Positions 24,974-34,130 of a DNA stretch of 52,276 nt are shown here, in pieces. Where the stretch lies: contig NZ_JAAZWC010000031.1 in NCBI RefSeq assembly GCF_013185195.1, positions 1 to 52,276 on the forward strand, in the 5' to 3' direction. The DNA is from Saccharibacillus qingshengii (GTDB lineage: Bacteria; Bacillota; Bacilli; Paenibacillales; Paenibacillaceae). The notes beneath the pieces are model-generated. The model saw only the letters and a list, made by a program, of their open reading frames with translations, did not search any database and was not told the DNA's origin. A program made the position numbers and the translations under genes. Position 1 is the first letter of the stretch; each line of letters opens with the position of its first letter.

Positions 24974-27382
24974 ATGAACCGTAAAATCTGGATCAAAACC
25001 GGCGTAACCGCCTTAACCGCCGCCCTGCTGCTCCCCTTGTCCGCCGATGTTCTGCCGTCGTCTTCCGCAGCGTCCGCTTCTTCCGTCTCCGCTGTGCAAA
25101 AATCGGCGGTGTTCCCGACATTCAATGCCAAAGCGCCCGCTTTCCGCGAAGCGTCCGTGCATGATCCGTCCGTCATCAAAGTCGGCGACACGTTCTACGT
25201 ATTCGGCTCGCACCTCGCAGCCGCCAAGTCGAAAGACCTCATGAATTGGGATCTGATCGCTTCGGGCGTGACCGATTCCAATCCGATCATTCCCCATGTG
25301 AAGACCGAGCTTAAGGAAGCTTTGGAATGGGCGCAGACCGATACGCTGTGGGCAGCCGACGTCATTCAGCTTGCGGACGGCAAATTCTACATGTATTACA
25401 ACGCCTGCAAAGGCGACTCTCCGCGCTCCGCGCTTGGGATCGCCGTCTCGGACAAAGTCGAAGGCCCTTACAAGGATACGGGCATTATTTTGAAATCGGG
25501 CATGTGGGACCAGAAAAGCGAAGACGGCACGATCTACGATGCGACGAAACATCCGAACGCGGTCGATCCGGACGTCTTTTTCGATAAAAACGGCAAGCTG
25601 TGGATGGTCTACGGTTCGTATTCCGGCGGCATCTTCATTCTCGAAATGGATCCGAAGACCGGCAAACAGCTGCCCGGCCAAGGGTACGGCAAGAAGCTGA
25701 TCGGAGGCAACCACAGCCGGATCGAAGGTCCGTATATGCTGTACAATCCGCAGACCGATTACTATTACATGTATCTCTCGTTCGGCGGGCTTGACGCGGT
25801 CGGCGGCTACAACGTACGCGTGGTCCGTTCGAAAACGCCGGACGGCCCGTTCGTCGATGCGCAGGGCAACGATATGGCGCAGGTAAAAGCCGATCCGTCC
25901 AAGCCTCTGTTCGACGACGATTCTATCGAACCTTACGGCGTCAAAATCCTCGGCAATTATTTGTTCGAACGCCAGCTCGGCGATCCCGGTACGGGACTGG
26001 GCGTAGGCGCCGTGTCGCCGGGACACAACTCCGCCTACTACGACGAGAAGACCGGCAGACAGTTCCTGATCTTCCACTCCCGCTTCCCGGGACGCGGCGA
26101 GCAGCACGAGATCCGAGTCCACGAGATGGTCATGAACGCGGACGGCTGGCCGGTCGTGGCGCCTTACCGCTATGCGGGCGAAGCCGTATCGGCGCCGGTC
26201 AAAGCCTCGGAGATTCCGGGCGACTACCGCTGGATCGCGCAGACCAAAGAAATCAGCGCCGATATCGTCTCCGATGCTGCGGTGACGCTCAAAGCGGACG
26301 GCACGCTTAGCGGCGCGGTATCCGGCACCTGGAAGCTTGAAGGCGAACGCGGCGTCACACTCACCGCGGGCGGACGGACGTACAAAGGCGTCTTTTTGCG
26401 CGAGACCCATCCGGTCACCGGTGAACAAACGCTTACGCTGAGCGCCCTGTCTGCGGAAGGCGTCGGCGTCTGGGCCAGCAGGACCGGCGTCTCCAAAGCC
26501 AAAGACGCGGTATCTGCCGTTAACAAAGCGCTTGCGCTGACCGCGTCCGGCGATACCTACTACGACCTTACGCTGCCGACTTCCGGTACGCAGGGGACGA
26601 GAATCGCCTGGACCTCCTCCCATCCGTCTATCGTCTCGAACACCGGCGCCGTTACGCGCCCGGCAGCCGGAAACCGGGATGCCAAGGTGACGCTGACCGC
26701 CACGATCACAAACGGCGAAGCCAAGAAAACCAAATCGTTCAAGCTCACTATTCCGGCCAAAGCCAAAGGACCGCTGATCGCTTCGTACGGCTTCGAAGAC
26801 GCTTCGAAAAACCGTCTGAGCGATACATCGCCCAACGGCTATAACGGCACGCTCGAGAACGGGGCTTCCTATGCCAAAGGCGGCAAAAGCGGCAAAGCCG
26901 CGGCGCTGAACGGCAAAGACGGCTACGTCGATCTTCCGGGCGCGGTCACGGATGCCCAGGACTTCACTTTCGCGGGCTGGGTTAAATGGAACGGCGGTTC
27001 GGACTGGCAGCGAATTCTCGACGCGGGCAGCGGCATGGAGGATTTCCTGTTCCTGACCCCGTCCCAGGGCAAAGGCGTGCAGTTCACGATTCACCGCGAA
27101 GGCAAAGACCAGAGCATCGTCAGCGCGTCCCCGCTGCCGACCGGCAAATGGGTGCATGTCGCGGTAAGCCTCGCCGGAAATACCGGCACGCTGTACCTGG
27201 ACGGCCAAGCCGCCGGCACCAATGCCGAAATGACCTATAATCCGCACGATCTGCAGAGCAGCGAAGCCTGGCTGGGCAAAAGCCGCTTCGCTTCGGATGC
27301 CTTTTTCAACGGCAGTCTCGACGAAGTGCGCTTTTACGATAAAGCGCTGAGCGCAGCGGAAATTGCGGCATTGGCGAAGTAA
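24974..27382 (+). CDS. secreted GH43 endo-1,5-alpha-L-arabinanase with aBig and LamG domains
   Basis: 802 residues. Signal peptide (1-33), then a five-bladed GH43 domain: catalytic base Asp64 in VHDPSVIKVGDTFYVFGSH, transition-state Asp near 198-200 in NAVDPDVFFD, and catalytic acid Glu251 in SRIEGPYMLY. A lipocalin-like beta segment (residues about 415-505) follows, then an Ig-like aBig domain (RIAWTSSHPSIVSNTGAVTRP), and a LamG/concanavalin-like domain (IASYGFEDASKNRLSDTSPNG ... ALSAAEIAALAK) likely for carbohydrate binding. It cleaves arabinan side chains of pectin outside the cell. The cre site predicts glucose repression. No arabinose uptake genes lie nearby. Confidence 0.93.
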   Translation: MNRKIWIKTGVTALTAALLLPLSADVLPSSSAASASSVSAVQKSAVFPTFNAKAPAFREASVHDPSVIKVGDTFYVFGSHLAAAKSKDLMNWDLIASGVTDSNPIIPHVKTELKEALEWAQTDTLWAADVIQLADGKFYMYYNACKGDSPRSALGIAVSDKVEGPYKDTGIILKSGMWDQKSEDGTIYDATKHPNAVDPDVFFDKNGKLWMVYGSYSGGIFILEMDPKTGKQLPGQGYGKKLIGGNHSRIEGPYMLYNPQTDYYYMYLSFGGLDAVGGYNVRVVRSKTPDGPFVDAQGNDMAQVKADPSKPLFDDDSIEPYGVKILGNYLFERQLGDPGTGLGVGAVSPGHNSAYYDEKTGRQFLIFHSRFPGRGEQHEIRVHEMVMNADGWPVVAPYRYAGEAVSAPVKASEIPGDYRWIAQTKEISADIVSDAAVTLKADGTLSGAVSGTWKLEGERGVTLTAGGRTYKGVFLRETHPVTGEQTLTLSALSAEGVGVWASRTGVSKAKDAVSAVNKALALTASGDTYYDLTLPTSGTQGTRIAWTSSHPSIVSNTGAVTRPAAGNRDAKVTLTATITNGEAKKTKSFKLTIPAKAKGPLIASYGFEDASKNRLSDTSPNGYNGTLENGASYAKGGKSGKAAALNGKDGYVDLPGAVTDAQDFTFAGWVKWNGGSDWQRILDAGSGMEDFLFLTPSQGKGVQFTIHREGKDQSIVSASPLPTGKWVHVAVSLAGNTGTLYLDGQAAGTNAEMTYNPHDLQSSEAWLGKSRFASDAFFNGSLDEVRFYDKALSAAEIAALAK

Positions 27383-27457
27383 GGTTCGGCATCCGCCAAT
27401 GCCTTCGAACGCCTTCGAACGCCTCTAATAAGTTTTTTCGAAAGTTCTCTCCAACTT

Positions 27458-27502
27458 AAAGCCCACGGATTTCGCGAACACCGCGAAACCCGTGGGCTTT
27501 TT
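27458..27502 (+). terminator. terminator of the arabinanase gene
   Basis: AAAGCCCACGGATTTCGCG pairs with CGCGAAACCCGTGGGCTTT (one mismatch) and ends in a T-run. Confidence 0.9.
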
Positions 27503-27561
27503 GAAATAGAGCGATACAACTTTTGGCCGTCTCCATAATTTCGATCCATCCCCAACGCCTC

Positions 27562-29463
27562 TTACCGCTCATCCGGCAAACCGGCCGCTTCGAGCCGTTC
27601 ATCCAGCCACCGCTCCGCAAGCTGCGTCGAACCGGGCAGAAACGGCAGCGCGCCGACGCCAACCTTGGCTAGACTGCGGTAAAAATGATGGCCGGCGAAT
27701 TCCTTTTCGTCGGCGTACGGAAACAGGACGCAGGCGGACGTTACGCTCCGTTCGTATTCGCCGCTGCTCTCGCTGCGCCGGACGATGGCATCCCGGTAAC
27801 GGTGCATGACATTGATGTCTTCTTCCAGCGGCCCCGGGGCTGCGTACAAGGAATCGTAACTCCCGCCGGGCACGGCCGGATCAAGCCGGTATTTGGCATC
27901 GAGTACGAATACGTTCTCCGCCGCGCCGCCTACGCGGCGCAGTGTCAGCAGCAGATCCGGCTTCTGCTCCGTCGTCGGGCGGCTGCGGCCCAGCATCGAC
28001 GGATTGTACAGCAGGGAGAGCCGGGCTCCGCTCGCCCGATGTTCGTATTCGATCCGCGAGCGGCTGCCCCGAATCAGCGAAGGAAACAGCCCGCTCCGGT
28101 CGACGGCCGGACCCACTCCCCGGATGACCCGGCAGCGCTGCGCAAGCAGACGATGCAGCTTCAGGAAACACCAGTATTCGTACAGCTGCGCCATATCCTT
28201 GAGCGACAAACGCAGCAGGCCTTCGCGGAGCGACAGCCCTTGAAGCAGCAGCAGATGGACCTTATACATCTCCCGGTAGCCGGGCGCCATCTGCAGAACC
28301 AGACTGACGTTCATCCGGCGCATCGGCCCGGTTTCTCGCAGGAAATCCATATTCAGCATCGTGCCGATCCGCCTGCCCATCCGCTCCAGTTCGCGTTCGG
28401 GCAGCGGGTCGCGCCCGAATCGGCCCGACTTCAGTTCGCCGCGCAGCGTCTCGATTCGGCGCGCCGTCCGCTCCAGCATCCAGCGCAGAAACCGGTTCTC
28501 GTCCGTATCGGTCGAGAGGGTGCGCCGGGCTTCCCGCAGATGGGTCGGCACATAGCGCACGGCGTTCTGCTGCGAGCCGTTTCTTCCGGAGCCGCCGGGT
28601 CCGCGTGCTCCCGCCGCACCGGCATCGACTTCAAGCCATCCGTCTTCGTCCGCCCGCAGACGCTGCGGATGGCGCCTCAGGTCTTCCAGGCTCGAACGGT
28701 CCGTCCGGCGCACCCTCCCGCTCTCGAGCAGACGATGTTCGCTCTCCAGACGATGATGCGGATGCAGCGCGATACGCGCCATGGCGCTCTCCAGGCGATC
28801 GAAGACCCGCCGCAGAATCGTATGGAATTCCGTCAGACTCTGCCGCGGCGTCTGCGTCTCTTCGGTCGGCCGATAAGTCCGCCGCAGGAAATCGAACGAC
28901 AGATCGTACGCTTCTTCGCCCACTTCTTCCATCAGGCGGACATAATCGCGCCGATAATCCAGCTTGGCCGGGAAGATCTCGAGCGTGATCGTCAGCACGG
29001 CCCTGCCGTTCAAGCGGATCTCCAGTTCGCTCTGGCCGATCTCGCTGCCGAAATCGAGCGTCCCGGACAGCACGCTGCGTCCTCTCGGCTTGATCCGCCG
29101 GCGCAGATTGAGATTCTCATGATGAAAAGTCAGATCGAGCGCCGGATCGGCCTTGATCAGCGTCAGCTCGTACGACTTGGTCTCATAGAAACAAGGGTAA
29201 GCGGGCATTCCCTTTTCCCAGGGTTCGAGCGCGCCGTTCTGCGGCGAGAACAGACGGACCCGGAGTCCGGTCAGGCGCGGCGAGCGCCGCTGCACATCGA
29301 ACTGCGCCGGAATCCGCTCACCGGTGTCCGCGTCCCGATGCAGAGCCAGACGCTCGGCCGTCTCGTGCAGAGGCTCTCCCGCCATATACAATTCAAACAG
29401 AGGGCTCTCGATCCGCAGCAGCTCGATGCCCGAATCTAGAGAAGCCGGCGGATAAGAAGTCAT
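27562..29463 (-). CDS. McrC-like DUF2357 protein with PD-(D/E)XK nuclease domain
   Basis: 633 residues. The amino-terminal and middle parts match the DUF2357 layout (long helical region with RFLRWMLERTARRIE and QLYEYWCFLKLHRLL). The carboxy part carries a PD-(D/E)XK nuclease core: Asp503 in KPDLLLTL and Asp522-Ala-Lys524 in FVLDAKYRLD, followed by NVMHRYRDAI. This architecture is the McrC-like nuclease subunit of McrBC/LlaJI-type GTP- or ATP-driven restriction systems. Its usual partner, a McrB-like AAA+ motor, is not adjacent but lies at 36592-38604 on the same strand. The gene begins 6 bases after the stop of the dipeptidase and is the last of a photolyase-dipeptidase-nuclease operon. Confidence 0.85.
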   Translation of the reverse strand: MTSYPPASLDSGIELLRIESPLFELYMAGEPLHETAERLALHRDADTGERIPAQFDVQRRSPRLTGLRVRLFSPQNGALEPWEKGMPAYPCFYETKSYELTLIKADPALDLTFHHENLNLRRRIKPRGRSVLSGTLDFGSEIGQSELEIRLNGRAVLTITLEIFPAKLDYRRDYVRLMEEVGEEAYDLSFDFLRRTYRPTEETQTPRQSLTEFHTILRRVFDRLESAMARIALHPHHRLESEHRLLESGRVRRTDRSSLEDLRRHPQRLRADEDGWLEVDAGAAGARGPGGSGRNGSQQNAVRYVPTHLREARRTLSTDTDENRFLRWMLERTARRIETLRGELKSGRFGRDPLPERELERMGRRIGTMLNMDFLRETGPMRRMNVSLVLQMAPGYREMYKVHLLLLQGLSLREGLLRLSLKDMAQLYEYWCFLKLHRLLAQRCRVIRGVGPAVDRSGLFPSLIRGSRSRIEYEHRASGARLSLLYNPSMLGRSRPTTEQKPDLLLTLRRVGGAAENVFVLDAKYRLDPAVPGGSYDSLYAAPGPLEEDINVMHRYRDAIVRRSESSGEYERSVTSACVLFPYADEKEFAGHHFYRSLAKVGVGALPFLPGSTQLAERWLDERLEAAGLPDER

Positions 29464-29469
29464 CCTTGT

Positions 29470-30446
29470 TCAGTCCTTTCCGATCTCCGATACGTACCGC
29501 GTGAAATTGCCATAGGCAAAACCCCGCACCTGTTCTTCGCTGTAATGCTTCAGCAGTTCGTTAATGAGATTCTGGGTCTGTCCCGCGTGCTCCAGCCCTG
29601 CGGGCGTCGCGTCGATGCCGTCGAAGTCCGAACCGAAGCCGATATGCCGTTCGCCGCCCAGCGCGCACAGATGGTCGATATGGCAGATCAGGTCCGCGAT
29701 CGTGACCGAACCCGGCTTGGCAATAGCGGAAGTGCCTTGTCCGGATGTTCCTTCAACCGCACAAACTCCGGATAATAGACGACATGCACCGGTGCACCGC
29801 GTTCGAACATCGCGCGCGCCTGCGCGTCGGTCAGATTCCTCGGGTGGTCGCACAGCGCTTGGGCGTTGGAATGGCTCGCGATCGGATAGGCGGCCAGCTC
29901 CAGCACTTCCCAGAATCCCCGTTCACTCAAATGGCTCACGTCGGTCAGCATGCGGTAGCGGTTGTTCAGCGCCACGATGTCCCGGCCGAGCGTCGTGAGC
30001 CCGCCTCCCCGCGGTTCCAGCACCCCGTCGGCCGCCTGATTGGCGTAATTCCACGTCAGCCCGACCGAGCGCACGCCCAGCCGGTACAGCAGATGCAGCC
30101 GTTTGAGATCGTTCTCGATCGGATCCACGCCTTCGAGCGTCAGCAGCGCCCCGGTCTGCCCATCTTGCAGCTGCGCGATCTGCGACCAGTCCGTAATCAG
30201 CGTCATGTCGTCGTGCTTGCCTAGAATCTCGTCGTAAAAGTAATGGATCTGGTCCAGGCACGACTGAAACCGCATCGAACCCGGCAGCGCCGGATCGACG
30301 AATATGGCAAACCCCTGAACGGCAATATCGCCTTCTTTCAGCCGCTGCCGGTTCGCCGCAAGCTCGGGCGCGTCCGCATACGACAACCTGCCGCGCGATG
30401 CTTCGATCTTGGCCAATACGTCGCAGTGCATATCGATGACCCGCAT
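29470..30446 (-). pseudogene. renal-dipeptidase-like membrane dipeptidase, single frameshift
   Basis: Two overlapping frames together cover a full M19 dipeptidase of about 325 residues. The first (from ATG 30446) has the metal motif DMHCDV (residues 5-10), LTLEGVDPI, LTWNYANQAADG, DVSHLSERGFWEV and PIASHSNAQAL, then goes out of frame after LKEHPDK. The second frame resumes with IADLICHIDHLCALGGERHIGFGSDFDGID and ends at 29470. The span is one base short of (or two beyond) an in-frame length; the shift lies near 29735-29760. It may be a real inactivation or a sequencing error. GGAGG precedes the start inside the photolyase end (5-base gap), so it is in the same operon. Confidence 0.85.
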
Positions 30447-30451
30447 GGTAT

Positions 30452-31795
30452 TCAGCCTCCGTTCACGATTGCTTTGTACGTTTCAATCGCCGCCGCGCGG
30501 GAAACCTTGAGATCGACGATAGCGTCTTTTCTCGGTTTATGCACCGTTTTGACGTCTTCGTCTTCAAGCTCCGGCAGCCATTCGCGAATATGTTCGCCGT
30601 TCGGATCGTATTTCTCGGATTGGGTCACCGGGTTCACGACGCGGAAATACGGAGCGGAATTGGCGCCCAGCGACGCGCACCACAGCCAGTTGCCGCGGTT
30701 CTGCACGTTGTCGTAGTCCAGCAGCTTGCGGCGGAAATAGTTCTCCCCGAGCGTGAACGGGCACTGAAGGTTCTTGGTCAGGAACATGGCGCACAGAATC
30801 CGCAGCCGGTTCGGCATGAGCCCGGTTTCGTTCAGTCCCCGCATCGCCGCGTCGATGACCGGAATGCCGGTGTCCCCTTTGGCCCAGCGTTCGAAATGTT
30901 CGTCGGTCAGGGCGGACAGGTCGTATTTTTTCTCATAGGCAAAATAGTCTTTGTCGTAGATCGCCAGATAATAGTAGAAGTCGCGGAACGCGAGCTGGCG
31001 CACCCATTCGTCGCTGCCTTGGCGGCGAATCGCCCGGGCGTACAGCTCGCGCAGCGACACGGCGCCGGCATTCACGTGCGGATTGACGCCGCTTGCCGGC
31101 AGTTCCGGGTAATAGTCGCGCTTGTCGCCGTACTCGGCTATCTCGTTTTCCAGAAAAGGAGTCAGCTTCTCTTCCCATTCGTCCGCCGGCTCGTGTTCGG
31201 ATAGGCTCTGCGGCACGTCGAACTTCTGCGGCCAGTCCGGCTTCGCCTGCCCTTCTTCCAGATCGTCAAGCTTGACGGAAGACGGTTCGTTCGGCGCGTG
31301 GGACAGATACTCCAGCCACTTTTTGTGGAACGCCGCGAAGATTTTGTAATGGCCGTCTTTGCCCGTGAACTCGGCGAACCGCTCCGTGTCGATCATCAGC
31401 GAGTCGACGAGCAGCGTGAACGGAATGCCATGGTTGTCCGCCGCCTGCTTCATTTTGCGGTCGCGCTCGCGCGCGTACGGCGTGAAGTCGCGGTGCGCCA
31501 CCACTTCGTCGATCTCGCTTTCGCTGCCCTTCAGCTCATCCAGCAGCCAGTCCAGCACTTCGGACGGATCGCCGTGAACGACGTGCAGCGTGCGCCCCGC
31601 GTCGCCGTACAGTTTGCGCAGGCGCGCGACATGACGCAGGAAGTTGACGCCGCTGTGCTCGTGGTCCCGGCCTTTTTGCAGCAGAAAAGGATCGAGAACC
31701 AGCAGATGCATCACCGGAGCTTCGGCCTCCCGCAAATAGTCGAAAGCTACCAGATCTTCGGTGCGCAGGTCTTTGCGGTGAATGAACAGTTTCAA
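30452..31795 (-). CDS. phr: deoxyribodipyrimidine photolyase
   Basis: 447 residues, a class I CPD photolyase. The Rossmann-like antenna domain starts MKLFIHRKDLRTEDLVAFDYL. The FAD domain has RQLAFRDFYYYLAIY, GDTGIPVIDAAMRGLNETG, NRLRILCAMFLTKNL, and NRGNWLWCASLGANSAPYFRVVNPVTQS, including the Trp/Asn residues of the flavin and electron-transfer region. It uses light to split cyclobutane pyrimidine dimers. The start is TTG 31795, with AAAGGGG 9 bases upstream. First gene of an operon with a dipeptidase and a McrC-like nuclease. Confidence 0.95.
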   Translation of the reverse strand: MKLFIHRKDLRTEDLVAFDYLREAEAPVMHLLVLDPFLLQKGRDHEHSGVNFLRHVARLRKLYGDAGRTLHVVHGDPSEVLDWLLDELKGSESEIDEVVAHRDFTPYARERDRKMKQAADNHGIPFTLLVDSLMIDTERFAEFTGKDGHYKIFAAFHKKWLEYLSHAPNEPSSVKLDDLEEGQAKPDWPQKFDVPQSLSEHEPADEWEEKLTPFLENEIAEYGDKRDYYPELPASGVNPHVNAGAVSLRELYARAIRRQGSDEWVRQLAFRDFYYYLAIYDKDYFAYEKKYDLSALTDEHFERWAKGDTGIPVIDAAMRGLNETGLMPNRLRILCAMFLTKNLQCPFTLGENYFRRKLLDYDNVQNRGNWLWCASLGANSAPYFRVVNPVTQSEKYDPNGEHIREWLPELEDEDVKTVHKPRKDAIVDLKVSRAAAIETYKAIVNGG

Positions 31796-32116
31796 TCGGG
31801 CGTGCCCCTTTCCGGCGTTGGCTGAATAGTTTTCCCATTATCTTACCCGAGCGCGGCGCGAAACGGAACTCGGACGCTATTCGGATCCCTATTAGCCCGA
31901 TCGTGCCGAATCTGTGCCCAATCCTGCCGCAGGCCGTGACTCCCGGGCGAATCGGGTTCTATAATAAGAGCGCATGAGGTTGGAAACAGGGTAAAAAAAC
32001 TGAAGCGGCCGGATGTGCGTGAAGACAGATATTCGGGAGGGGCCGGTACACAAAGAGCGCGCCGCACGGCCTGACAGATTCCGGTTCGGCTTAAGGTCCG
32101 GCTTCTAGTCTGGATT
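31796..32116. other. 321-bp region between photolyase and GNAT genes
   Basis: Both flanking genes run leftward. A perfect TATAAT occurs on the plus strand at 31960-31965 with a weak GTGACT upstream, pointing away from the photolyase; nothing coding follows it. No clear photolyase promoter was found. Confidence 0.4.
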
Positions 32117-32560
32117 TTAAGCCTGGTCCGCCAAGTCTTTGACCATCAGCAGATGAGGGATGCCGTCTTCCATAAACTCGTCCGACGCGGCGCGGTAGCC
32201 GAGCTTCTCGTAGAAGCCTCTGGCCTGGGTCTGCCCGTGCAGCTTGACCTTTGGGAGTCCCTGATCGGCGGCAAGCTGTTCCAGCCCGGCCAGAATGACT
32301 CTGCCGATCCCGAACTTGCGGTGCGACGCCAAGATGCAGATCCGCTCCAGCTTGCCTACTCCGTCGACGGCGCGAATACGGCCCGTGCCTACCGCCCGGT
32401 CTTGGTCAAGGACAAGAAGATGCTTGCACGCTCCGCCTTGGATATCGTATTCGTCGAACTCGTCTTCGAGAGGGACTCCCTGCTCGTCGACGAACACTTC
32501 CCTGCGGATCGCAAAAGCCTGTTCCAACTGTTCGTTTGTCGTGATCTGCAGCGTTTCCAT
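32117..32560 (-). CDS. ElaA/YjcF-like GNAT acetyltransferase
   Basis: 147 residues, a compact GNAT domain: AFAIRREVFVDEQGVPLEDEFDEYD at the amino terminus is typical of the YjcF/ElaA group, LERICILASHRKFGIGRVILAGLEQLA holds motif A with the acetyl-CoA loop, and GFYEKLGYRAASDEFMEDGIPHLLMVKDL is motif B and the end. Substrate unknown. AAAGGAT precedes the ATG. Confidence 0.92.
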   Translation of the reverse strand: METLQITTNEQLEQAFAIRREVFVDEQGVPLEDEFDEYDIQGGACKHLLVLDQDRAVGTGRIRAVDGVGKLERICILASHRKFGIGRVILAGLEQLAADQGLPKVKLHGQTQARGFYEKLGYRAASDEFMEDGIPHLLMVKDLADQA

Positions 32561-32691
32561 GTCTGCTCATCCTTTCGCTGAAACCGCATAAGGCGGCGTA
32601 TTCCAAAAACCTGTTTTCCAGTATAGCCAAAGTCCTCAACAAAGTCTATTTACGTGCAAATACAACATTTTTCGAAAAGGAGAGATTTAAC

Positions 32692-33096
32692 ATGGCTTAC
32701 GAAGAACTGAACGGCGGCGGGTTGTTCCCGCTAGGCAGCAAAGTCGAAAACGATTATTTTACCGGCGATACGTACCTCAATAGGGTCTTCACCGACAGCT
32801 CCCCGCTGAACGCCGCGATCGGCAGCGTCACGTTCGCACCGGGTTCGCGCAACAACTGGCACACGCACAAAGTCGGCCAGGTGCTGATCGTCACCGGGGG
32901 CGAAGGCTGGTATCAGGAAGAGAACAAACCGGCGCAGCCGCTCAAATCCGGCGATATCGTCAATATTCCTCCCCATGTCAAACATTGGCACGGCGCGAAC
33001 AAAGACAGCTGGTTCGTTCATCTGGCGCTGACGCCGGGCGAGACGCAGTGGCTGGAGCCGGTAGACGACGAAACGTACGGAAAGTTAGGCGAGTGA
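32692..33096 (+). CDS. cupin-domain protein
   Basis: 134 residues, single cupin barrel. Motif 1 is GSRNNWHTHKVGQVLIVTGGEGWYQEE (metal-binding His-x-His and Gln/Glu), motif 2 is GDIVNIPPHVKHWHGA. The likely metal ligands are two His of WHTH, and His of VKHWH. Members of this subgroup are often annotated as carboxymuconolactone-decarboxylase-associated cupins; substrate cannot be assigned. AAAGGAG precedes ATG. It is followed by a repeat-rich non-coding region. Confidence 0.9.
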   Translation: MAYEELNGGGLFPLGSKVENDYFTGDTYLNRVFTDSSPLNAAIGSVTFAPGSRNNWHTHKVGQVLIVTGGEGWYQEENKPAQPLKSGDIVNIPPHVKHWHGANKDSWFVHLALTPGETQWLEPVDDETYGKLGE

Positions 33097-33099
33097 GGC

Positions 33100-33400
33100 G
33101 GCGTCCAAATAACTGCACCACGACCTTTATTTGAGCATCTCTACCGCGCCGCGACAAAATAACTGCGACGCAGCACTTATTTCAATCGTTATCCGCTAAT
33201 TCGTCTTCTTATGCCATAAATAACGGCTCTCTCGCAGCTATTCGGCTTAAGTCGACCGATTCCAGCCGATTAAGTGCCCTCTCGCAGCTATTCGAGCCGA
33301 GGCGTCCGATTCGGTTGAATCGCCTCCGAAAACCCGGTTTCCACCGGGTCGAGGCAGGCGGTTCCCTTTGTGGCACTCGTGACATAAGGTGATTCAGCAG
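33100..33400. repeat. four-copy AATARCTGC motif array with 50-bp periodicity
   Basis: AATAACTGC occurs at 33108 and 33158 (exactly 50 bp apart), and its inverse TCGCAGCTATT at 33232 and 33282 (again exactly 50 bp apart). The direct copies are each followed by TTATTT, forming small palindromes (AATAACTGCGACGCAG...TTATTT); the inverted copies share CTCTCGCAGCTATTCG and are followed by related CCGATT tracts. The arrangement looks like intergenic palindromic repeats of unknown type. Confidence 0.6.
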
Positions 33401-33511
33401 GCACCATTTCGTCCAAGAGCATAGGGTACAGCCAATCTGACAAAACTGCTTATTTTTCGACAGATACCCGATTGCGAAAAAAGCAGCTGTCTTCCAACGG
33501 AGGTAGAACCC

Positions 33512-34024
33512 ATGAATAACAAATGGAGAAAAACAACCGCCCTGGCGACAACGACCCTGCTGGCCGCAGCGATTGCCGTGCCGGTCTCGGCAGCTCCGGC
33601 TTCCGCAGCCGCCGCTTCGTTCTCGGCGTCTTCTTCGACCGCGGTCTCGACCGTGGAGAAAAAGCTCGTCGACGTAGCCGGCTTCAAAAGCGCAGCCAAC
33701 TTCAAAGCCTTCTACGCGAACTTGAAGCGCGCCGTCGCCAAAGGCGACAAAGCCGGCGTAGCCGCGCGTATCCATTATCCGCTGTCCGTCTATAACCACG
33801 ATGACGACGCGTCGAACAAGAAAATGACGATCAAAAATAAAGCCCAGTTCCTGAACAATTACAACCGGATCTTTACGGAAGATGTACGCGAGAATCTCGC
33901 CGATACGTCGTTCTCCGAACTGTTCGTGAATTACAAAGGCGCTTCGACCGACGACGGCGATCTCTGGTTCACCCCGTCCAAGTCCGGCATGCCGGGGATT
34001 TCCACCGTGAATCTGGACGACTAG
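33512..34024 (+). CDS. secreted protein of unknown function (nuclear-transport-factor-2-like length)
   Basis: 170 residues. Signal peptide (1-about 35, VPVSAAPASAAAA), then a 130-residue domain: ANFKAFYANLKRAVAKGDKAGVAARIHYPLSVYN..., KMTIKNKAQFLNNYNRIFTEDVRENL, LFVNYKGASTDDGDLWFTPSKSG. The pattern 'helices, then IHYPL, then KNKAQFLNNYNRIF' is common in secreted proteins of Bacillales with an NTF2-like fold, by memory. AACGGAGG precedes the ATG. The stop codon TAG is part of a CTAG at which a palindromic element is inserted (34021-34130). Confidence 0.75.
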   Translation: MNNKWRKTTALATTTLLAAAIAVPVSAAPASAAAASFSASSSTAVSTVEKKLVDVAGFKSAANFKAFYANLKRAVAKGDKAGVAARIHYPLSVYNHDDDASNKKMTIKNKAQFLNNYNRIFTEDVRENLADTSFSELFVNYKGASTDDGDLWFTPSKSGMPGISTVNLDD

Positions 34025-34130
34025 TACCTTGACCGAATCAAATCTGAGGTTTGCGTTCATCGGAAACACGCACGGTTCAAGTGGGTTTTCGAGGGGCGTA
34101 ACCTAACATCGTTATCGGTCAAGGTACTAG
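34021..34130. repeat. palindromic element 1 at CTAG (MITE-like)
   Basis: CTAGTACCTTGACCGA at the left edge is matched by its exact complement TCGGTCAAGGTACTAG at the right edge (16 bp). Inside, AGGTTTGCG and CGTAACCT continue the symmetry imperfectly and a central hairpin (AAACACGCAC / GTGGGTTT) fills the middle. CTAG at both edges suits insertion at CTAG with TA duplication, the target habit of IS630/Tc1-type elements. Confidence 0.6.

Noticed and set aside
31960-31965. A strong plus-strand promoter driving an RNA between photolyase and GNAT
   Set aside because: TATAAT is perfect but the -35 is poor and no ORF, terminator or RNA structure follows.
33100-33400. CRISPR array
   Set aside because: Only four short motifs, two in inverted orientation, without uniform repeats and spacers and without cas genes.
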